64,000 nt of DNA. Origin: Bradyrhizobium huanghuaihaiense (GTDB lineage Bacteria; Pseudomonadota; Alphaproteobacteria; Rhizobiales; Xanthobacteraceae). The stretch is taken from positions 161,102 to 225,101 of the forward strand of contig NZ_VLLA01000006.1 of the NCBI RefSeq assembly GCF_007830635.1, read 5' to 3'. The notes beneath the pieces were generated by a model. It ran no database searches. It was not told the DNA's origin and saw nothing but the letters and a program-made list of their open reading frames with translations. A program made the translations under genes and the position numbers. This document shows, in pieces, positions 56,989-64,000 of the stretch (positions are counted from its first letter, which is position 1; every line of letters begins with the position of its first letter).

Positions 56989-57013
56989 GGAACTTTAAAA
57001 CCTGCGGCAAGTT
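56989..57013 (+). promoter_or_regulatory. EcfG-type promoter of the DUF3309 gene
   Basis: GGAAC at 56989-56993 is followed after 16 bases by AGTT (57010-57013), so GGAAC-N18-TT. The expected start point near 57020 gives a leader of about 50 bases. Confidence 0.5.
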
Positions 57014-57072
57014 GCCCTCGCACACGGGACAGGTGCAAACGACCCTTTCTGCAAGGGCTGGAGGAGACTCGC

Positions 57073-57237
57073 ATGTCAATCGGCACGATCATTCTGATCA
57101 TTCTGGTCATCGCCCTGCTCGGCGGCTTCAGCGGCATTGGCGGCGGCCCGTTCTACGGCACCGGCTATTACGGCGGCGGCGGCCTTGGGCTTGTCATCGT
57201 CATCCTGCTGATCCTGCTGCTGATGGGACGGATCTAG
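57073..57237 (+). CDS. DUF3309 small membrane protein
   Basis: A 54-residue peptide: a hydrophobic N-terminal helix (IGTIILIILVIALLGGF), a Gly/Tyr-rich middle (GGGPFYGTGYYGGGGLG) and a second hydrophobic helix (LVIVILLILLLMGRI). This is the DUF3309 pattern, common in alphaproteobacterial stress regulons and without a known function. A ggagga box precedes the start. Confidence 0.82.
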   Translation: MSIGTIILIILVIALLGGFSGIGGGPFYGTGYYGGGGLGLVIVILLILLLMGRI

Positions 57238-57255
57238 CGACCCGGCGAAGACCTC

Positions 57256-57345
57256 GTAGGGTGGGCAAAGGCGCTCTTGCGCCGTGCCCACCTTCCTCGC
57301 CGTTAAAAAAAGGATCGTGGGCACGCTCCGCTTTGCCCACCCTAC
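57256..57345. repeat. Inverted repeat of family D
   Basis: The ends gtagggtgggcaaag and ctttgcccaccctac are exact inverted copies about 60 bases apart, with a second pair (gtgcccac / gtgggcac) inside. It lies between the convergent DUF3309 and ligD genes and could end both. Confidence 0.85.
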
Positions 57346-57369
57346 GGCAGTTCTCCCTGTGGCAGAGAC

Positions 57370-60039
57370 CTACTTCACCTTCCCCGCCAGCTTCTTCATC
57401 GCGGCCTTGATCGGCGCCGCCGCATCGTCATAGCCCTCCCAGGCCTTGGACCGTCCCAACAAGCCCGGCACCGTCCGCACCGTGTATTTCTTCGGATCGA
57501 GATCGCTCTTCACCTGCGCCCAGGTTACGGGCATCGACACGGTGGCGCCGACACGCGCGCGCGGCGACAGCGGGGCCACCGCCGTCGACATGCGGTCATT
57601 GCGCAGGTAATCGAGGAAGATCTTTCCGTTCCGCAGCTTCTTCGACATGTTGAGCAGATAGCGCTCGGGGTCGTCATCGGCCATCCACTGGCAGACCCCT
57701 TGCGCAAAGGCCTTGGCTTCCTTCCAGCTCACCTTGTCCCGCGCGCCGTGCAGCAGCGGCACCACGACGTGCAGGCCCTTGCCGCCGGTGGTCTTGCAGA
57801 AGCTCTCCATGCCGACGTCGGCGAGCCGCTGCCGCATCTCCTTGGCGGCCTCCACGACGTCGGCAAAATCCACGTCCGGCGCCGGATCGAGATCGAACAC
57901 CAGCCGGCCCGGCGTGTCATAGGCATAGGGCGCGCAATTCCAGGGATGCAACTCGACGCCGCCGATCTGCGCCACCGCGGCGAGCCCCTCGATCCGATCG
58001 ATCTGCAAGTAAGGCTTGCGATCGCCGGAGACTTTTGCGAGCTCCAGAAGATTGGACGTTCCCTGCATGGCGTGACGCTGGAAGAAGCATTCGCCCTTGA
58101 TGCCGTCGGGGGCACGGATCAGCGAGCATGGCCGCCCCTTGAGGTGCACGATCATCCATTCGCCGACCGCTTCGAGATAGCGCGCGAGATCCAGCTTGGT
58201 GACCGGGTTGCCATCACCATCCTCGGGCCAGAGCTCCTTGTCCGGCTTGGAGATGACGACGCCCATCACTTCCGCGGTGCCGGCGTCCTTGGATCGCTTG
58301 GCGGTCTTCGCAGCGCGCTTTCTTGCCGAGGGCTTGGCAAGCTCCGTGTCGACCGGCGTCTCGGCTTCGACCTCCTCGGCCGGCTTGTCCTGCCGCAAGC
58401 CCTTGAACGCGGCCTGGCGGATATTGCCGTCGGCGGTGAAGCCGGCGAACTCGATCTCGGCGACGAGCTCCGGCTTCAGCCAATGCACGTCGCGCGTCTT
58501 CTTCGGGGCATTCTTGCCGCCGAAGGGACTCTCCTTGCTCTCCATCGCCTTCAGCGACGGCATGATGCGCTTGACCGTGTCGGCGCCAAAGCCGGTCCCG
58601 ACCATGCCGACAAAGGCGAGATGATCGCCGCGATGCACGCCCGCCATCAGCGAGCGGAATTTGCCGTTGGTGGTCTTGTAGCCCCCGATCACGACCTCAT
58701 GGCCGGCGCGGCATTTGGCCTTGATCCAACTCTCGGTGCGGCCGGAGCGGTAGGGTGCGTCGAGCTTCTTCGACACCACGCCTTCGAGCTCGAGCTTGCA
58801 AGCCGATTGCAGCACGGCGTCACCGCCGCTCTCGAAATGCTCGACATAGCGGATCTGTGCCGACTTCCGCTTGCGCGCCTCCAGCAGCGCCTTGAGCCGC
58901 TCCTTGCGCTCGCCGAGCGGCAGCCGGCGAAAGTCCTGATTTTCCGCGAAAAGCAGATCGAACGCGAAGAAGATGAGGTCGTCGGTCTTGCCGTCGGACA
59001 GCGCGGCCTGGAGTGAGGAGAAATTCGGCGCGCCGTTATGGTCGAGCGCGACGATCTCGCCATCGATCATGGCGTCCGGCAGCGAAGTCGCCTCCTTCGC
59101 GATCGAGCCGAACTTGTCGGTCCAGTCCAGGCCCTTGCGCGTCTTCAACGTGGCCTCGCCGTCCTCGATCCGGAGCTGCACGCGGTAGCCATCGAACTTG
59201 ATCTCGTGACACCAGCCCGCACCGGCCGGCGGCCGCTCGACCGGCGTGCAGAGCTGCGGCGCGACGAAGTCCGGTATCGCCGAGACCTTCTTGGCGTTCG
59301 TCGCCGTCGTCGTCTTCTTTCCCCTCTTTCCGACCTTCAACGCCGTGCGCGGCGCCGGCTGCAAGGTCCTGCCTCTCGTCTCCTCCGCACGATTGGACTG
59401 CCACACCGCGTCCGCCTTGGCCTTGCCTGCGCCCTTCGCCAGCATGAACGGCTTTGGCGCGCGGCCCTTGCCTTCGGCAATCTGCTCCATCGCGCGGCCG
59501 GAGGCGACCGAGGTGTCCTCGTCGAGAATGTCGTTGTCCGCGCCCTCGCGGGCATAGTCGTCGCGATGCTTGATCAGGAGCCAGTTGGTGCGCTTTTCGC
59601 CGCCGCGGTTGCGCATGCGCACCAGCACCCAGCTGCCCTGCAGCTTGTCGCCGTGGAGCGTGAACTTGAGATCGCCCTTTCTGAAGCCGGCTTCCGGATC
59701 TTCCGCCTCCCACGTACCGCGGTCCCACAGCATGACCGTGCCGCCGCCATACTGGCCTTCCGGAATCGTTCCTTCGAAATCGCCATAGTCGAGCGGGTGA
59801 TCCTCGACCTCGACCGCCAGGCGCTTGTCGTGGGGATCGAGCGAGGGCCCTTTGGTCACGGCCCAGGACTTGAATACGCCGTCGAATTCGAGCCGGAGAT
59901 CGTAGTGCAGGCGGGTGGCGTCATGCTTCTGGATCACGAACCGGCGCTGCTCCGACGGCGCCACCGCGGTCTTGCCGGATGGCTCGGGCGTCTTCTCGAA
60001 ATCACGCTTCTGTTGGTAGGTGGAGAGTTTTCGCAGCAC
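57370..60039 (-). CDS. ligD: ATP-dependent DNA ligase/polymerase for end joining (LigD)
   Basis: An 889-residue multidomain enzyme in the order phosphoesterase, ligase, polymerase. The phosphoesterase (about 25-180) has [16 protein letters not shown] and [17 protein letters not shown]. The ligase (about 260-560) has the adenylated Lys281 in [12 protein letters not shown] Lys/Ala-rich linker leads to the primase-polymerase (about 600-889), with metal ligands Asp716 and Asp718 in VFDLDPAPD. It acts with Ku in non-homologous end joining. The GTG at 60039 (reading [19 protein letters not shown]) is chosen because homologues begin there. The frame stays open upstream only because ku is on the other strand. 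Confidence 0.94.
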   Translation of the reverse strand: MLRKLSTYQQKRDFEKTPEPSGKTAVAPSEQRRFVIQKHDATRLHYDLRLEFDGVFKSWAVTKGPSLDPHDKRLAVEVEDHPLDYGDFEGTIPEGQYGGGTVMLWDRGTWEAEDPEAGFRKGDLKFTLHGDKLQGSWVLVRMRNRGGEKRTNWLLIKHRDDYAREGADNDILDEDTSVASGRAMEQIAEGKGRAPKPFMLAKGAGKAKADAVWQSNRAEETRGRTLQPAPRTALKVGKRGKKTTTATNAKKVSAIPDFVAPQLCTPVERPPAGAGWCHEIKFDGYRVQLRIEDGEATLKTRKGLDWTDKFGSIAKEATSLPDAMIDGEIVALDHNGAPNFSSLQAALSDGKTDDLIFFAFDLLFAENQDFRRLPLGERKERLKALLEARKRKSAQIRYVEHFESGGDAVLQSACKLELEGVVSKKLDAPYRSGRTESWIKAKCRAGHEVVIGGYKTTNGKFRSLMAGVHRGDHLAFVGMVGTGFGADTVKRIMPSLKAMESKESPFGGKNAPKKTRDVHWLKPELVAEIEFAGFTADGNIRQAAFKGLRQDKPAEEVEAETPVDTELAKPSARKRAAKTAKRSKDAGTAEVMGVVISKPDKELWPEDGDGNPVTKLDLARYLEAVGEWMIVHLKGRPCSLIRAPDGIKGECFFQRHAMQGTSNLLELAKVSGDRKPYLQIDRIEGLAAVAQIGGVELHPWNCAPYAYDTPGRLVFDLDPAPDVDFADVVEAAKEMRQRLADVGMESFCKTTGGKGLHVVVPLLHGARDKVSWKEAKAFAQGVCQWMADDDPERYLLNMSKKLRNGKIFLDYLRNDRMSTAVAPLSPRARVGATVSMPVTWAQVKSDLDPKKYTVRTVPGLLGRSKAWEGYDDAAAPIKAAMKKLAGKVK

Positions 60040-60094
60040 GACCGGTCCCGCTTCTCTTTCGGCTTTCGAGCCTATCACGGCAAAAGTCCCACCC

Positions 60095-60119
60095 GGAACC
60101 AAAACCCGATGGCGAGGTT
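60095..60119 (+). promoter_or_regulatory. EcfG-like promoter of ku
   Basis: GGAAC at 60095-60099, 16 bases, GGTT at 60116-60119. The expected start point near 60126 gives a leader of about 30 bases. It overlaps the ligD promoter on the other strand. Confidence 0.5.
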
Positions 60120-60127
60120 GGGGTTCC
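60103..60127 (-). promoter_or_regulatory. EcfG-like promoter of ligD
   Basis: On the minus strand GGAAC (60127-60123), 16 bases, GGTT (60106-60103). The expected start point near 60096 gives a leader of about 57 bases before the GTG of ligD. It forms a symmetric pair with the ku promoter. Confidence 0.5.
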
Positions 60128-60156
60128 AAATCGTCTTGAAAACACTGGAGAATGGA

Positions 60157-61041
60157 ATGGCCCCCCGTGCCTATTGGAAGGGAACGCTGAAGCTGTCGCT
60201 GGTCAGTTGCCCCGTCGTGCTCTATCCCGCGACGACGGCGGCCGAGAAGACCCGATTTCACATGATCAACCGCGAGACCGGCAACCGTCTCAAGCAGCAG
60301 ATGATCGATGCCGAGACCGGCGACGTCGTCGAGAGCGACCAGAAGGGGCGCGGTTACGAGCTGCGCAAGGGCAAATATGTCGAGATCGAGCCGGAGGAGC
60401 TCGAGGCGGTGCAGATCGAGAGCAATCACACCATCGACATCGAGAGCTTTGTACCGAGCGAGGAAATCGACCAGCGCTATCTCAACCATCCCTACTACAT
60501 CGCGCCTGACGGCAAGGCCGCGGCCGACGCTTTCGCGGTGATCCGCGATGCCATGAAGGACCAGGATCGCGTGGCGCTCGCCAAGATCGTACTCACCAAC
60601 CGCGAGCACATCATCGCGATCGAGCCGCTCGGCAAGGGCCTGCTCGGCACCACGCTGCGCTATCCTTACGAGCTCCGCGACGAGGACCAGTTCTTCGACG
60701 ACATCAAAAGCCCCAAGATCACCAAGGACATGGTCGAGCTCGCCGGCCACATCCTGCACACCAAGGCCGCACATTTCGATCCCGGCGAATTCAAGGACGA
60801 GTACGAGAACGCGCTGAAGGCGCTGGTGAAGCGCAAGGCCAGCGGCAAGAAGATCGAACTGCCCGAGCCCGAGGAGCGCCCGAGCAACGTCGTCAGCCTG
60901 ATGGATGCGTTGAAGCAGAGCCTGAAGGGGCGCGGCGGGAAGAAGACGGCGGCGAAGTCGCATGCGCGGCGCGCGACGGGGCGGCAACGCAGCGCGCGGA
61001 AGACGCACCGGGCGACGGCAAGGCATCGGAAGGCGGGCTGA
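60157..61041 (+). CDS. ku: Ku protein for non-homologous end joining
   Basis: A 294-residue homodimeric DNA-end-binding protein. [20 protein letters not shown] opens the family, followed by the ring-forming core ([34 protein letters not shown]). The last 40 or so residues are Lys/Arg-rich ([11 protein letters not shown] onward), the basic tail typical of longer bacterial Ku proteins. A ggag box six bases before ATG 60157 fixes the start. It is divergent from ligD. Confidence 0.95.
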   Translation: MAPRAYWKGTLKLSLVSCPVVLYPATTAAEKTRFHMINRETGNRLKQQMIDAETGDVVESDQKGRGYELRKGKYVEIEPEELEAVQIESNHTIDIESFVPSEEIDQRYLNHPYYIAPDGKAAADAFAVIRDAMKDQDRVALAKIVLTNREHIIAIEPLGKGLLGTTLRYPYELRDEDQFFDDIKSPKITKDMVELAGHILHTKAAHFDPGEFKDEYENALKALVKRKASGKKIELPEPEERPSNVVSLMDALKQSLKGRGGKKTAAKSHARRATGRQRSARKTHRATARHRKAG

Positions 61042-61043
61042 TC

Positions 61044-61159
61044 CGTCATTGCGAGCGCAGCGAAGCAATCCAGACTCTTTCCGCGGAGGGACTCTGGATT
61101 GCTTCGCGGAGCCTGTCATCGGGCCGCGCTTCGCGCGGACCCGTTGGCTCGCAATGACG
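61044..61159. repeat. REP-A palindromic repeat, copy 8, with insertion
   Basis: Same left arm and centre as the other copies. The right arm is interrupted by about 36 bases containing cgcgcttcgcgcg before the closing gctcgcaatgacg. It begins two bases after the ku stop codon. Confidence 0.85.
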
Positions 61160-61176
61160 ATGTGGATACAGTTGTC

Positions 61177-61262
61177 GTAGGATGGGTAGAGCGAAGCGAA
61201 ACCCATCATGCATCGGCGGGCGCAGCGGCTTGATGGGTTTCGCTGCGCTCTACCCATCCTAC
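61177..61262. repeat. Inverted repeat of family E
   Basis: The ends gtaggatgggtagagcg and cgctctacccatcctac are inverted copies, and the inner pair gaaacccatc / gatgggtttc extends the stem. It lies 14 bases from the 3' end of kdpE and may end that transcript. Confidence 0.85.
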
Positions 61263-61275
61263 GCATTTTCCAAAG

Positions 61276-61965
61276 TCAATCCCCCGCCTTCAGCCGGTAC
61301 CCGATCCCCGTCTCGGTCAGCACATATTGCGGACGCTCCGGATCGGCTTCGATCTTCTGCCGGAGCTGACGGACATAGACGCGCAGATATTGCGCATCCG
61401 TCAGTTCGTCCCACAGCTCCTTCAACAAGAAGCGATGTGTCAGCACCTTGCCGGCGTGCTGCACCAGCACGCGCAGCAAATCGTACTCCTTCGGCGAGAG
61501 TTTGACCTCGCGCTCGCCGACCTTGACGATGCGGCGGACGAGATCGACCGAGAGATCGCCGGTGCGGAACACCGGGCGCTCGCCCTGGACCTGGAGTTGG
61601 TGCCGCAGCGCGGCGCGCAGGCGCGCCAGCAGCTCGTCCATGCCGAACGGTTTTGTCAGGTAATCGTCGGCGCCGAGATCGAGCGCCTGCACCTTGCCGG
61701 CCTCGTCGCCCCGGCTCGACAGCACCACGATCGGCACGGCCTCGTTGCGGGACCGGATGGTCCGCAGCAGCTCATGGCCCTGGATGTCGGGCAGGCCGAG
61801 ATCGAGGATGATCAGTGCTGGCCCTTCAGCGAGCTTTTCGAGCGCGGTCTTGCCGTTCGGTGCTTCCAGGATCTCATAGCCCTGCGTGGTCAGCCCCATC
61901 CGCAGCAGTTTGCGGATCGGCGGCTCGTCGTCGATGACCAGGACCTTGATTGCGGCGGCGCTCAT
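61276..61965 (-). CDS. kdpE: Response regulator KdpE
   Basis: A 229-residue OmpR-type regulator. The receiver has the acidic pair in VIDDEPPIRK, the phosphorylated Asp in LIILDLGLPD (about residue 55) and Lys in DYLTKPFGM. The winged-helix C-terminal domain ends VRQLRQKIEADPERPQYV and GIGYRL. It activates the kdpFABC potassium transporter when phosphorylated by KdpD. It overlaps kdpD by four bases. Confidence 0.94.
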   Translation of the reverse strand: MSAAAIKVLVIDDEPPIRKLLRMGLTTQGYEILEAPNGKTALEKLAEGPALIILDLGLPDIQGHELLRTIRSRNEAVPIVVLSSRGDEAGKVQALDLGADDYLTKPFGMDELLARLRAALRHQLQVQGERPVFRTGDLSVDLVRRIVKVGEREVKLSPKEYDLLRVLVQHAGKVLTHRFLLKELWDELTDAQYLRVYVRQLRQKIEADPERPQYVLTETGIGYRLKAGD

Positions 61966-64000
61966 GCGGCGGTATCCAATGCGTTGGTCTGGGCCGGAAC
62001 CGGCAGACGGATGGTGAGGACCGCGCCGCGCCGGTCATTGCGGTTGGCGGCCGAAATCGTGCCGCGCATGGCTTCGACGAAGCCGCGGGAGATGGCGAGC
62101 CCGAGGCCCGTGCCGGGACGGACATGATCGCCCTTCTGCGCCCGGTAGAACTTGTCGAACACGCTCTCGAGCTCGTCAGGCGCAATGCCGTCGCCCTCGT
62201 CGGCAACCTCCAGCACCACCTGATCGCGCTCGCGTCGGCTCCGGATCGAGACGGTGGTGTCGGGCGGCGAATATTTCGCTGCATTGTCGAGCAGGTTGAA
62301 CAGCACCTGCTCGAACAGCACGGCGTCCAGCTGGAGCATCGGCAGATCGGCGGCCAGCATCAGCTCGACCTTGTGCGCGGTCAGGATCTTGCTGGCACGG
62401 CGCAGCGCGCTGCCGATGATCTCGCCGAGATCGTGCAATGCGGTGTTGGGCACGATGGCGCCGGACTCGAGCTTGGTCATGTCGAGCAGATTGGCGATGA
62501 AGCGGTTGAGCCGCTCGGACTCGTCGATCACGGTGGCGAGCAGGTCGCGCTTCTCAGTGTCGGACAAGGCACCGGCGAGATCGCGCATGGTCGAGGCCGC
62601 GCCCAGCACGGAGGCGAGCGGCGTCTTCAGGTCATGCGAGATCGAGGTCAAGAGCGCCGAGCGCAGCCGCTCGGATTCGACGGTGCGCTTGACGCGATCC
62701 ATGTCCTCGACCAGCAGCACGCGCTCGATCGCGAGCGCGCCCTGGTCGACCAGCGCGTCCAGCAGCCGGCGTTGATCCGGCGTCAGCAGCGGGCCGGTGC
62801 GGTCGTCGTCGATGCCGATGACGCCGATCGGGCCGCGCCCGGTGCGCATCGGCAGGAACAGCCGCTTTGCCCCCGGCAAGGTGTCCGAGCCGCGACCCGC
62901 CGTACGATCGTTGCTCCAGGCCCAGTTGGCGGCGGCAAGATCGGCCTGGTCGAGTTCATCCTCCGGCGGATAGCCGGATTTGACCGTCAGCAGGCCCTCT
63001 TCCGGCAGCAGCAGCACCACACGGACCTTCAGCATCAGCGCGATCTGATAGGCCGTCGCCCACAATACGTCGTCGAGGGTAGCGGTGCCGGCGAGCTTCC
63101 GGCTGAAGGCATAGAGCTGCTCGGTGGTCCTGATGCGGCCGATGGCAGTGTCGGCTTGCGTGCGCACGCGTCCCGCAACGTTCGACACCACGAACGCAAT
63201 CAGCATGAAGAAGAAGAACGCCGCGACATTGGTTGGATCGGTGATGGTGAACGTATAGACCGGCGGCAGGAAGAAGAAGTTGTAGGCCAGCGACGCAGCA
63301 ACACTCGCAAGCAGCGATGGCCACAGTCCGTAGCGCACGGCAACGGCCACCACCGCGGTCAGGAACATCAGGTCGACGTTCTCGACGCCGAAATACGGCT
63401 TGATGGCCACGGCGGCAGCAAGGCCAGCCGCGGTGATCCCAAGCGCCATCAGATAGGGACGCGCATCGAACGGCTCGGACCGCGCCGCGGTCTGCACCGC
63501 CGTCTTGGGCGCCGCCTCTTCGGCGAGCTCGTCGCCCGGAATGACGTGAACGCTGATATTGCCGGCGCGGCGCACCAGATCATGCACGACAGAGCCGCGC
63601 GTCATCTCGAACCAGCGCGAGCGGGTCGACTTGCCGATCACGATCTGGGTGACGTTGTTGCCATGGGCGAAGTTGATGACGTCGTCGGCAATGCGGCGGC
63701 CGACGGCGGGAATGGTCAGCGCCTCGCCGCCCAGCGCCTCCGCGAGCCGCAGCGTATCGGCGAGGCGATCGCGCTCCTCGTCGGACAATTGCAGGGATCG
63801 CCGGGTCTCGATCGAGATCGCGGTGAAGGGTGCATGCAACCGATCGGCCAGCCGCTTGGTGTAGCGGACGAGGCCAGCCGCGCGTGGATCTTCGCTGACG
63901 CAGACGAGGATACGCTCGCCCGCGGCCCAGGGGCCGGCGATCGCATTGGCCTGCATGTGGGTGAGCAGCTGCTCGTCGACCCGTTCGGCCGTCCGCCGCA
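61962..64000 (-). CDS. kdpD: Sensor histidine kinase KdpD (5' end outside window)
   Basis: About 679 codons are visible; the frame is open to the window edge (TAERVDEQLLTHMQANAIAGPW), so the N-terminal KdpD domain is missing. In order: a universal-stress-protein-like domain (ILVCVSEDPRAAGLVRYTKR), four membrane segments (from PYLMALGITAAGLAAAVAI to AAFFFFMLIAFVVSNVAG), a GAF domain, the H-box SISHDLKTPLASVLGAASTM with the phosphorylated His, and the ATPase (NLLDNAAKYS, GTGLGLAISRGF). It senses low potassium or turgor. The kdpFABC genes would be expected upstream of it, outside the window. Confidence 0.93.
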   Translation of the reverse strand, partial: RRTAERVDEQLLTHMQANAIAGPWAAGERILVCVSEDPRAAGLVRYTKRLADRLHAPFTAISIETRRSLQLSDEERDRLADTLRLAEALGGEALTIPAVGRRIADDVINFAHGNNVTQIVIGKSTRSRWFEMTRGSVVHDLVRRAGNISVHVIPGDELAEEAAPKTAVQTAARSEPFDARPYLMALGITAAGLAAAVAIKPYFGVENVDLMFLTAVVAVAVRYGLWPSLLASVAASLAYNFFFLPPVYTFTITDPTNVAAFFFFMLIAFVVSNVAGRVRTQADTAIGRIRTTEQLYAFSRKLAGTATLDDVLWATAYQIALMLKVRVVLLLPEEGLLTVKSGYPPEDELDQADLAAANWAWSNDRTAGRGSDTLPGAKRLFLPMRTGRGPIGVIGIDDDRTGPLLTPDQRRLLDALVDQGALAIERVLLVEDMDRVKRTVESERLRSALLTSISHDLKTPLASVLGAASTMRDLAGALSDTEKRDLLATVIDESERLNRFIANLLDMTKLESGAIVPNTALHDLGEIIGSALRRASKILTAHKVELMLAADLPMLQLDAVLFEQVLFNLLDNAAKYSPPDTTVSIRSRRERDQVVLEVADEGDGIAPDELESVFDKFYRAQKGDHVRPGTGLGLAISRGFVEAMRGTISAANRNDRRGAVLTIRLPVPAQTNALDTAA

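Noticed and set aside
60040..61266. N-terminal extension of LigD across the ku locus
   Set aside because: The extension is the complement of ku and reads as low-complexity Leu/Ala/Asp. Family members start at the [13 protein letters not shown] segment.
1..64000. CRISPR arrays, tRNA or rRNA genes, insertion sequences, prophage
   Set aside because: No regularly spaced direct repeats, cloverleaf sequences, ribosomal sequence or transposase/integrase motifs were recognised; the repeats present are palindromic and dispersed.

Overview
The window reads as a chromosomal segment of an alphaproteobacterium of the Bradyrhizobium type. The evidence is its high G+C content, several families of short palindromic intergenic repeats, a D-tartrate dehydratase that matches the B. 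japonicum enzyme residue for residue at its active site, a compact pqqABCDE operon with the alphaproteobacterial gene order, a transaldolase/glucose-6-phosphate isomerase fusion, and GGAAC-N16/17-xGTT promoters of the EcfG general-stress type. I see no rRNA, tRNA, CRISPR, transposase or phage genes. All of this comes from reading the sequence; no database search was run.

Layout. 1-8.2 kb holds metabolic genes: a major facilitator transporter divergent from an AraC regulator, malonyl-CoA decarboxylase, D-tartrate dehydratase, and an amidase-glutathione peroxidase-DUF3297 operon. 8.3-13.5 kb is the pqqABCDE operon, extended by a prolyl-aminopeptidase-type hydrolase that overlaps pqqE and by a dimeric alpha/beta-barrel protein. 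13.9-18.7 kb encodes a 2-oxoacid:ferredoxin oxidoreductase (KorAB) with a GltD-like flavoprotein carrying two ferredoxin clusters. 18.7-24.6 kb holds a cyclase-membrane-FGE-like fusion, small exported or membrane proteins, and an ArsR-SRPBCC-membrane protein-DUF1801 operon with two operators. 24.8-29.6 kb is the prkA-yeaH-spoVR trio behind an exact EcfG-type promoter.

30.9-38.4 kb is an oxidative pentose-phosphate and gluconate operon (tal-pgi, gnd, zwf, pgl, gntK, HAD phosphatase). 38.6-56.6 kb is an alpha-glucan/trehalose cluster: a GH15 glucoamylase-like gene and malQ on the minus strand, and a glgE homologue, treS-pep2, glgB, glgX, treZ and treY on the plus strand. On paper this is a complete cycle: trehalose to maltose to maltose-1-phosphate to branched glucan, and back to trehalose through GlgX, TreY and TreZ. 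56.6-61 kb holds a PHA-granule-type protein, a DUF3309 peptide, and divergent ligD and ku for non-homologous end joining. 61.3-64 kb is kdpE and the 3' part of kdpD, which runs off the window.

Two observations stand out. First, the glgE homologue keeps its overall fold and nucleophile Asp but has lost the catalytic Glu (Lys in its place), the Arg before the nucleophile and the maltose-1-phosphate-binding loop, while every other glucan enzyme in the cluster keeps its full catalytic triad. Second, EcfG-type promoters precede the prkA operon, malQ, probably glgE, ku, ligD and the DUF3309 gene. In the ku/ligD gap and in the malQ/glgE gap they are arranged divergently, overlapping or back to back. 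This suggests that end joining, glucan/trehalose metabolism and the PrkA system form one stress regulon here.
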